Position numbers and translations under genes: made by a program. Under the pieces are notes generated by a model. That model saw only the letters and a program-made list of their open reading frames with translations, was not told where the DNA came from and made no database searches. Shown piece by piece: positions 1 to 3,918 of a stretch of DNA of 5,797 nt (its first letter is position 1; every line of letters begins with the position of its first letter). Source of the stretch: JANYIP01 sp031394045 (GTDB lineage: Bacteria; Actinomycetota; Actinomycetes; Prado026); NCBI GenBank assembly GCA_031394045.1, contig JANMWN010000112.1:1-5797 (forward strand). Direction: 5' to 3'.

Positions 1-366
1 GACTACGCCTTCGACCGGCTGATCGGCGTGGTCGGGGTGCTCGCGGACAAGGACGCGCGCGGGTTGCTCGAGGCGCTCGAGCCGGTCCTCACGCACGTGG
101 TCATCACCCGGACCTCGTCGCCGCGTGCCCTCGACCCGGACAACCTGGCGGCCGTGGCGGTGTCGGTGTTCGGCGCCGACCGGGTCTCCGTCTCGCCCCG
201 GCTCGCCGACGCGATCGACGCGGCGATCGCGCTGGCCGAGGAGGATGGCGAGGTCGCCGGTTCCGGGGTACTGGTCACCGGCTCCGTCGTCACCGCTGGC
301 GAGGCCAGGGCGCTGCTCGTACGCGATGTCCCCACGGGCCAGCCCCGGCCGGCCAGGCGGGGCTGA
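1..366 (+). CDS. folC: FolC C-terminal part (dihydrofolate synthase / folylpolyglutamate synthase), 5' end outside window
   Basis: The reading frame is open from base 1 and ends at TGA 364-366, giving the last 121 residues of a longer protein. The stretch LIGVVGVLADKDARGLLEALEP followed about 75 residues later by GSVVTAGEAR matches the C-terminal Rossmann-like domain of the Mur-ligase superfamily as found in FolC, where this domain binds the amino acid being added. FolC ligates dihydropteroate with glutamate and then extends the glutamate tail of folates in the cytoplasm, using ATP. The ATP-binding P-loop and central domain lie upstream of the window, so bifunctionality cannot be judged. The order with a DUF4233 gene and ndk immediately downstream is the usual actinobacterial arrangement and supports the call. 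The last residues (about TGQPRPARRG) are a basic, probably flexible tail. MurC-F ligases are the main alternative, but sequence and neighbours favour FolC. Confidence 0.88.
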   Translation, partial: DYAFDRLIGVVGVLADKDARGLLEALEPVLTHVVITRTSSPRALDPDNLAAVAVSVFGADRVSVSPRLADAIDAAIALAEEDGEVAGSGVLVTGSVVTAGEARALLVRDVPTGQPRPARRG

Positions 367-369
367 CCG

Positions 370-720
370 ATGCGGGCCCTGTGCGCCAGCGTGCTCTTCT
401 TCGAGGCGATCGTGGTCGGGCTCGCCGTCCCGGCCGGCCTGGCGCTCACCGATGCCCACCACGGCCTGATCCTCTGGGGCGGGCTGGCGCTGGCCGCGGC
501 CCTGCTGCTGGCGGCGGGACTCCTGCGCAGCCAGGTCGGCTACGTGCTCGGCTCGGCGCTCCAGGTCGTGGTCGTCGCATCAGGCTTCCTGCTGCCCGCG
601 ATGTTCTTCCTCGGCGCGATGTTCGGGGGCCTGTGGGTGATGGCCATCGTGCTGGCGCGGCGGGCGGACAGGTACGCTCTGCTGCGCTCCACCGAGCCAC
701 CAGCCCCGCCTATCCCGTAG
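370..720 (+). CDS. DUF4233-type small integral membrane protein
   Basis: This 116-residue protein is almost entirely hydrophobic, with four likely membrane helices at about residues 6-26, 33-51, 57-75 and 77-97, then a basic stretch (ARRADRY) and a proline-rich tail (PPAPPIP). The N-terminal pattern LCASVLFFEAIVVGLAVP and the position between folC and ndk match the DUF4233 family of actinobacteria; I recognise the family from these features, not from a search. Its function is unknown. ATG 370 lies 3 nt after the folC stop, with a weak purine-rich site (AGGCGGGG, 355-362) about 7 nt upstream, so translation is probably coupled to folC. The stop TAG 718-720 overlaps the ndk ribosome binding site. 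The constant neighbourhood suggests co-expression with FolC and Ndk, but gives no evidence for a folate or nucleotide role. Confidence 0.82.
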   Translation: MRALCASVLFFEAIVVGLAVPAGLALTDAHHGLILWGGLALAAALLLAAGLLRSQVGYVLGSALQVVVVASGFLLPAMFFLGAMFGGLWVMAIVLARRADRYALLRSTEPPAPPIP

Positions 721-730
721 GAGATCCTCC
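719..730 (+). promoter_or_regulatory. Ribosome binding site of ndk
   Basis: AGGAG at 719-723 is a strong Shine-Dalgarno match 7 nt before GTG 731 and overlaps the stop codon of the upstream gene. It decides the GTG as the ndk start, because no ATG is available there and the family N-terminus (SERTLVLVKPDGV) begins at this codon. Confidence 0.8.
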
Positions 731-1138
731 GTGTCCGAGCGCACCCTCGTCCTGGTCAAGCCCGACGGCGTCGCCCGTGGCCTCGTCGGAGAGGTGCTCG
801 GCCGGATCGAGCGCCGCGGCTACACGCTGGTCGCCGTCGAGCTGCGCACGCTCACGGCCGAGGTGGCCGGCGAGCACTACGCCGAGCACCGGGGCAAGCC
901 GTTCTTCGACGACCTGGTCGCCTTCATCACCTCGGGCCCGCTGCTGGCCGCCGTGGTCGAGGGGCCGGACGTGATCGAGGCCTGGCGCACGATGATGGGC
1001 GCCACCAACCCGATCAAGTCCGCTCCGGGCACGATCCGCGGCGACCTGGCCACGGTGATGACCGAGAACATCTCGCACGGGTCGGACTCGGCCGAGTCGG
1101 CCGCGCGCGAGATCGGGCTGTTCTTCCCGAACCGCTGA
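731..1138 (+). CDS. ndk: Nucleoside diphosphate kinase
   Basis: This 135-residue protein is the normal length for a bacterial Ndk. It transfers the gamma-phosphate of ATP to other (d)NDPs through a phosphohistidine intermediate, balancing NTP and dNTP pools in the cytoplasm. All family hallmarks are present: TLVLVKPDGV at residues 5-14 with Lys10, the TNPIKSAPGTIRGD nucleotide-binding segment at 92-105, and the active-site signature NISHGSDS at 113-120 with the catalytic histidine at 116 (codon 1076-1078). The C-terminus EIGLFFP is also typical. The start is GTG 731, set by the AGGAG site 7 nt upstream. The gene follows the DUF4233 gene with a 10-nt gap, which suggests one transcript with folC. 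No clear terminator hairpin follows the TGA, so some read-through into mreB is possible. The protein appears intact. Confidence 0.97.
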   Translation: MSERTLVLVKPDGVARGLVGEVLGRIERRGYTLVAVELRTLTAEVAGEHYAEHRGKPFFDDLVAFITSGPLLAAVVEGPDVIEAWRTMMGATNPIKSAPGTIRGDLATVMTENISHGSDSAESAAREIGLFFPNR

Positions 1139-1161
1139 TCTTCGCGACCCGCTGACATCCG

Positions 1162-1177
1162 TGTGACCTTGGTCATT
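1162..1177. promoter_or_regulatory. Candidate CRP/FNR-type operator (palindrome)
   Basis: TGACC-TT-GGTCA (1164-1175) is a perfect 12-bp inverted repeat. With flanks it reads TGTGA-N6-TCATT (1162-1177), matching 8 of 10 specified positions of the CRP-family consensus TGTGA-N6-TCACA used by actinobacterial Crp. It is centred about 100 bp upstream of the inferred mreB transcription start. Binding by a regulator is inference; other dimeric regulators could use the same symmetry. Confidence 0.35.
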
Positions 1178-1191
1178 TCGGCCCCCGGGTG

Positions 1192-1216
1192 GTGCTGCGT
1201 CCGTGCTGCGTCCGTG
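1192..1216. repeat. 11-bp tandem repeat, 2.3 copies
   Basis: GTGCTGCGTCC occurs at 1192-1202 and again, identical, at 1203-1213, followed by a partial third copy GTG (1214-1216). It lies in non-coding DNA upstream of the inferred mreB promoter. It may be a replication-slippage duplication; a spaced protein-binding array of one helical turn is possible but unproven. Confidence 0.85.
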
Positions 1217-1234
1217 GGGAATCCGGCCGAAGGG

Positions 1235-1264
1235 TTCTGGTCGGCGCCGAACGGCCGTTACGAT
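1235..1264 (+). promoter_or_regulatory. Candidate promoter for the mreBCD–mrdA operon
   Basis: TACGAT at 1259-1264 is a good -10 hexamer of the TAnnnT type used by the actinobacterial housekeeping sigma factor. TTCTGG at 1235-1240, 18 bp upstream, is a weak -35 match. The start of transcription would fall near 1271, giving a leader of about 39 nt before ATG 1310. The poor -35 suggests weak or activated expression. The spacer contains two adjacent palindromes (1241-1250 and 1250-1259) that could bind a repressor. Confidence 0.4.
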
Positions 1265-1290
1265 GGGATCTCACCTGCTGAATTCCCCTC

Positions 1291-1307
1291 GGAAGGTCCT
1301 CGCTTCC
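1291..1307 (+). promoter_or_regulatory. mreB ribosome binding site inside a short hairpin
   Basis: GGAAGG (1291-1296) is the only Shine-Dalgarno candidate for ATG 1310, with a rather long spacing of 13 nt. Its first five bases pair perfectly with CTTCC at 1303-1307 (5-bp stem, 7-nt loop), so the site could be masked just ahead of the start codon. If the stem formed, it would end 2 nt before the ATG. Stability has not been calculated. Confidence 0.45.
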
Positions 1308-1309
1308 CC

Positions 1310-2341
1310 ATGGCGAACAACATGTCGTTCATCGGCCGGGACATGGCCGTCGACCTCGGTACCGCGAACACCCTCGTCTACGTACGCGGCCGCGGCATCG
1401 TGCTCAACGAGCCGTCCGTGGTCGCGATCAACCAGAACACCGGCGGGATCCTTGCCGTCGGAGCCGACGCCAAAAAGATGATCGGCCGAACGCCCGGCAA
1501 CATCGTGGCGATCCGGCCCCTCAAGGACGGCGTGATCGCCGACTTCGACACCACCGAGCGGATGCTCCGCTACTTCATCCAGAAGGTGCACAAGCGTCGT
1601 CACCTGGCCAAGCCGCGCATCGTGGTCTGCGTTCCCTCGGGCATCACCGGGGTCGAGCAGCGGGCCGTCAAGGACGCGGGCTACGCGGCGGGTGCCCGCA
1701 AGGTCTACATCATCGAGGAGCCCATGGCCGCGGCCATCGGCTCCGGCCTGCCCGTCCACGAGCCGACCGGCAACATGGTCGTCGACATCGGCGGCGGCAC
1801 CACCGAGGTTGCAGTCATCTCCCTCGGCGGCATCGTCACGGCCCAGAGCATCCGGGTCGGCGGCGACGAGCTCGACAACGCGATCATCCAGTACGTCAAG
1901 AAGGAGTACTCGCTGCTGCTCGGCGAGCGCACGGCCGAAGAGATCAAGATGGCCATCGGCTCGGCTTTCCCGATGCCCGACGAGCCGCACGCCGAGATCC
2001 GCGGCCGTGACCTCGTCACAGGTCTGCCCAAGACGATCGTCGTCTCCAGCGAGGAGATCCGGAAGTCTCTCGAGGAGCCGGTCAACCAGGTCGTGGACGC
2101 GGTCAAGACCACGCTGGACAAGTGCCCGCCGGAGCTGTCCGGCGACATCATGGACCGCGGCATCGTGCTCACCGGCGGCGGCGCCCTGCTCAAGGGCCTC
2201 GACGAGCGGCTGCGGCACGAGACCGGGATGCCGATCCACATCGCCGACCGTCCGCTGGACTGCGTCGCCCTGGGGTCCGGCAAGTGCGTCGAGGAGTTCG
2301 AGGCCCTGCAGCAGGTCCTGATCTCCGAGCCGCGGCACTGA
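1310..2341 (+). CDS. mreB: Rod shape-determining protein MreB (bacterial actin)
   Basis: MreB is a cytoplasmic ATP-binding actin homologue that polymerises on the inner membrane face and positions the peptidoglycan elongation machinery. The 343-residue product has the usual length. The actin-fold nucleotide motifs are visible: phosphate-1 DLGTANT at residues 15-21, phosphate-2 DIGGGTTE at 159-166, adenosine motif TGGGALLKG at 288-296, and PSGITGVEQRA at 109-119. Glu137 in IIEEPMAAAIG is probably the catalytic glutamate by family comparison. ATG 1310 is chosen because homologues begin M-x-N-x-MSFIGRD, and GGAAGG lies upstream; ATG 1322 (MSFIGRD) is possible but would be 25 nt from that site, and starts further upstream add unrelated sequence. 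mreC begins 19 nt after the stop. MreB-like Mbl is a paralogue alternative, but linkage to mreCD and mrdA supports MreB proper. The gene is intact. Confidence 0.97.
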   Translation: MANNMSFIGRDMAVDLGTANTLVYVRGRGIVLNEPSVVAINQNTGGILAVGADAKKMIGRTPGNIVAIRPLKDGVIADFDTTERMLRYFIQKVHKRRHLAKPRIVVCVPSGITGVEQRAVKDAGYAAGARKVYIIEEPMAAAIGSGLPVHEPTGNMVVDIGGGTTEVAVISLGGIVTAQSIRVGGDELDNAIIQYVKKEYSLLLGERTAEEIKMAIGSAFPMPDEPHAEIRGRDLVTGLPKTIVVSSEEIRKSLEEPVNQVVDAVKTTLDKCPPELSGDIMDRGIVLTGGGALLKGLDERLRHETGMPIHIADRPLDCVALGSGKCVEEFEALQQVLISEPRH

Positions 2342-2343
2342 CC

Positions 2344-2356
2344 GCGCGTCCCGCGC
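2344..2356 (+). repeat. Short inverted repeat in the mreB–mreC gap
   Basis: GCGCG-TCC-CGCGC is a perfect 5-bp stem with a 3-nt loop, filling most of the 19-nt gap between the mreB stop and the mreC ATG. No T-run follows, so it is not an intrinsic terminator. It might modulate mreC initiation or simply reflect GC-rich composition. Confidence 0.5.
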
Positions 2357-2360
2357 AGGC

Positions 2361-3359
2361 ATGAGGGATACGCGGCGTACGCGAGCCATCCTCGTCGTGC
2401 TCCTGCTGGCGTCGCTGACCCTGATCGCGCTCAACGGCAACTCCGGCCCAGGCAAGGCGCTGCGCTCTGGGGCCGGGGCGGTCTTCGGTCCGGTCCAGCG
2501 GGCGGCGGCCAGCGCCTTCCGCCCGGTGCATGACTTCTTCGGCGGGATCGGCAAGGACGACCAGGCCCGTCTCGACGCGCTGCAGAAGGAGAACGACCAG
2601 CTCCGCCTCGAGGCCCGCGCCAACGAGTACGCGGCCTGCCGGGCCGGTGAGCTCAATGCGCTGATGCGGATCGCCGGGCTAGGCTCGTACACCTACAAGG
2701 CTGCGCAGGTGCTGGCGATGGGCCCCGCGCAGACGTTCACCTGGACCGCCCTGATCGACGCAGGCAGCGACGATGGTCTCAAGGTCGGGATGACGGTTAT
2801 CAACGGGGACGGCCTGGTCGGCAAGATCGAGCACACTTCGGCGTCCACCGCGACCGTGCTGCTGGCGATCGACCCGTGGTTCACCACCGGGGCCCGTACT
2901 GAGGGCTTGCTCCAGCTCGGTGCGGTCACCGGGGACGGCACCGACCCGATGCAGGTACGCATGTTCGACGGCCAGGCGACCCTCAAGCCCGGGGACCGGA
3001 TGGTGACCAACTTCGGCACCAGCCTGATCTTCGCCGCCGGGATCCCGATCGGCACCGTCATGCAGGTCACCGGCGCCGTAGGGTCCAACGACCGGATGGC
3101 CACGCTCAAGCCGTTCGTCAACTTCACTGCCCTCGACCTGGTCGGCGTGATCGTCCTCAACCCGCGCACCGACCCGCGTGACTCGGTGCTGCCGCCCAAG
3201 CCGACCGCGGGCTCGCTCCCGGCCACCACCTGTGGCTCGCCCGGCGTCGGGGCGGCCAGCAGCCCGTTCCCGACGCCGTCGGCGAGCGGCACGGCGAGCG
3301 GCACGCCGGGCGGCACCGCCAGCGGCGCCGCAACTGCTTCGGGGAGCGCGAGCCCATGA
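2361..3359 (+). CDS. mreC: Rod shape-determining protein MreC
   Basis: MreC is a bitopic membrane protein that bridges cytoplasmic MreB with PBP2/RodA outside the membrane. In this 332-residue product a basic N-terminus (MRDTRRTR) precedes one membrane helix at about 9-25. A coiled-coil-like segment spans about 65-103 (ARLDALQKENDQLRLEA), and the MreC beta-barrel core runs from about 113 to 266, with family-like segments such as ALIDAGSDDGLKVGM (130-144) and GDGLVGKIEHTSAST. From about 270 to the end the protein is a Pro/Ser/Thr/Gly/Ala tail of low complexity with a 12-bp repeat at the DNA level. ATG 2361 is the only start that keeps the basic cap; its ribosome site is poor, suggesting coupling to mreB 19 nt upstream. 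The TGA overlaps the mreD ATG. Two single cysteines (C93, C291) lie on the outside. Confidence 0.94.
   Translation: MRDTRRTRAILVVLLLASLTLIALNGNSGPGKALRSGAGAVFGPVQRAAASAFRPVHDFFGGIGKDDQARLDALQKENDQLRLEARANEYAACRAGELNALMRIAGLGSYTYKAAQVLAMGPAQTFTWTALIDAGSDDGLKVGMTVINGDGLVGKIEHTSASTATVLLAIDPWFTTGARTEGLLQLGAVTGDGTDPMQVRMFDGQATLKPGDRMVTNFGTSLIFAAGIPIGTVMQVTGAVGSNDRMATLKPFVNFTALDLVGVIVLNPRTDPRDSVLPPKPTAGSLPATTCGSPGVGAASSPFPTPSASGTASGTPGGTASGAATASGSASP
3282..3329 (+). repeat. Degenerate 12-bp tandem repeat in the mreC 3' end
   Basis: Two identical 12-bp units, GCGAGCGGCACG at 3282-3293 and 3294-3305, are followed by two diverged units (3306-3317 and 3318-3329). In the mreC frame they encode ASGT, ASGT, PGGT and ASGA. 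The pattern points to growth of the C-terminal tail by slippage, and length may vary between strains. Confidence 0.75.
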
Positions 3360-3880
3360 CCTACGGACGGGTCCTGATGGTGGCCCTGCTGCTTGGCCTG
3401 GCTGCCGTGGTGCAGACCGTGGTGCTCACCGCTATCCCGTTCCCGGCCGCGACCCCGGACCTCGTCCTGCTGGTCGTGGTGGGGCTGGCGCTGGTCCAGG
3501 GGCCGAACAGCGGAGCGGTGATCGGCTTCGCCGGAGGACTGCTTCTCGACGTGGTCCCGCCAGCCGATGGCGCGGTGGGCCGTTGGGCGCTCGTGCTGTG
3601 CCTGGTCGGGTGGTTCGCGGGCCGGGCCAGCGACGCCGTCGAGGGGTCGGCCTTCCTCCCGCTGCTCGTCGTGGTCGCAGCCTCGTTCTGCTCGCTCGTC
3701 GGCTACGCCGCGATCGGCTGGCTGATCGGCGACGTCCGCGTCACCGGCTCGGCGGTCGCTCGTGCGCTGCCGGCCGCGGTCCTCTACGACGTGCTGTTCA
3801 GCCCGTTCGTGGTCCCGCTGGTGATGGCGCTGGCCAGACGCTTCGAGCCGACGACGACGTACGCTCGGACCATCCGATGA
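3356..3880 (+). CDS. mreD: Rod shape-determining protein MreD
   Basis: MreD is a small polytopic membrane protein of the elongasome that partners MreC; its exact biochemical role is not settled. The product has 174 residues, the usual size, with about six hydrophobic segments at roughly 5-27, 34-48, 52-67, 76-89, 100-123 and 139-162. The conserved MreD pattern TPDLVLLVVVGLAL (33-46) followed by GAVIGFAGGLLLDVVPP (53-69) is present, as is the LYDVLFSPFVVPL segment near the last helix. The ATG at 3356 shares ATGA with the mreC stop, and a good Shine-Dalgarno (GGGGAG, 3341-3346) lies 9 nt upstream inside mreC, so translation is likely coupled yet also self-sufficient. The C-terminal end (RRFEPTTTYARTIR) is basic and probably cytoplasmic. 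mreD stops in another ATGA, 34 nt before mrdA. Confidence 0.92.
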   Translation: MTYGRVLMVALLLGLAAVVQTVVLTAIPFPAATPDLVLLVVVGLALVQGPNSGAVIGFAGGLLLDVVPPADGAVGRWALVLCLVGWFAGRASDAVEGSAFLPLLVVVAASFCSLVGYAAIGWLIGDVRVTGSAVARALPAAVLYDVLFSPFVVPLVMALARRFEPTTTYARTIR

Positions 3881-3918
3881 ACCCCTGCCTCGTCCAGCCG
3901 ATGGAGCTTCTGCCGTGA
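3877..3918 (+). CDS. Possible 13-codon mini-ORF bridging mreD and mrdA
   Basis: ATG 3877 overlaps the mreD stop as ATGA, and the frame encodes MNPCLVQPMELLP before TGA 3916-3918, which overlaps the mrdA start as GTGA. It therefore closes the 34-nt gap between the two genes exactly. There is no visible ribosome binding site for ATG 3877, so it would depend on ribosomes ending on mreD. The peptide has no recognisable family. A role as a translational relay to mrdA is inference; chance is a real alternative because the mrdA gene has its own ribosome site. Confidence 0.25.
   Translation: MNPCLVQPMELLP
3903..3914 (+). promoter_or_regulatory. Ribosome binding site of mrdA
   Basis: GGAG at 3903-3906 lies 8 nt before GTG 3915 and supports that codon as the PBP2 start. 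The site sits within the 34-nt mreD–mrdA gap and inside the possible mini-ORF. Confidence 0.7.

Larger units (their letters stand above)
1139..1309. other. ndk–mreB intergenic region (171 bp)
   Basis: This is the only substantial non-coding gap in the window. It contains, in order, a TGACC-TT-GGTCA palindrome (1164-1175), a tandem 11-bp repeat (1192-1216), a candidate promoter (1235-1264) with two adjacent 10-bp palindromes in its spacer, and an SD-containing hairpin just before mreB. I see no U-tract terminator for ndk and no tRNA or riboswitch-like fold. The mreB frame stays open upstream to GTG 1163, but residues coded there do not resemble MreB, so I treat the region as non-coding. Confidence 0.7.

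Noticed and set aside
1132..1155. CCGCTGA direct repeat at the ndk stop (1132-1138 and 1149-1155)
   Set aside because: Only 7 bp, no symmetry and no T-run; it does not form a terminator and is within chance expectation.
1218..1259. GGAAT (1218-1222) and CGTT (1256-1259) as an ECF (SigR/SigE-like) promoter
   Set aside because: The two elements are 33 bp apart rather than the roughly 16-18 bp these sigma factors need.
1163..1309. N-terminal extension of MreB from GTG 1163
   Set aside because: The frame is open, but the 49 extra residues do not resemble MreB, and homologues begin near MxNxMSFIGRD. The stretch also holds the candidate promoter.
1271..2692. Reverse-strand open frame of 473 codons opposite mreB and early mreC
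   Set aside because: Long antisense frames are expected in high-GC genes because stops are rare. The translation is rich in Arg/Asp/Gly/Val without family motifs, while the + strand carries complete MreB motifs.
3178..3918. Forward 246-codon frame overlapping the mreC tail and mreD
   Set aside because: Arg/Pro/Ala-rich frame-shifted reading of mreC and mreD. Only its last 13 codons (3877-3918), outside mreD, were kept as a possible mini-ORF.
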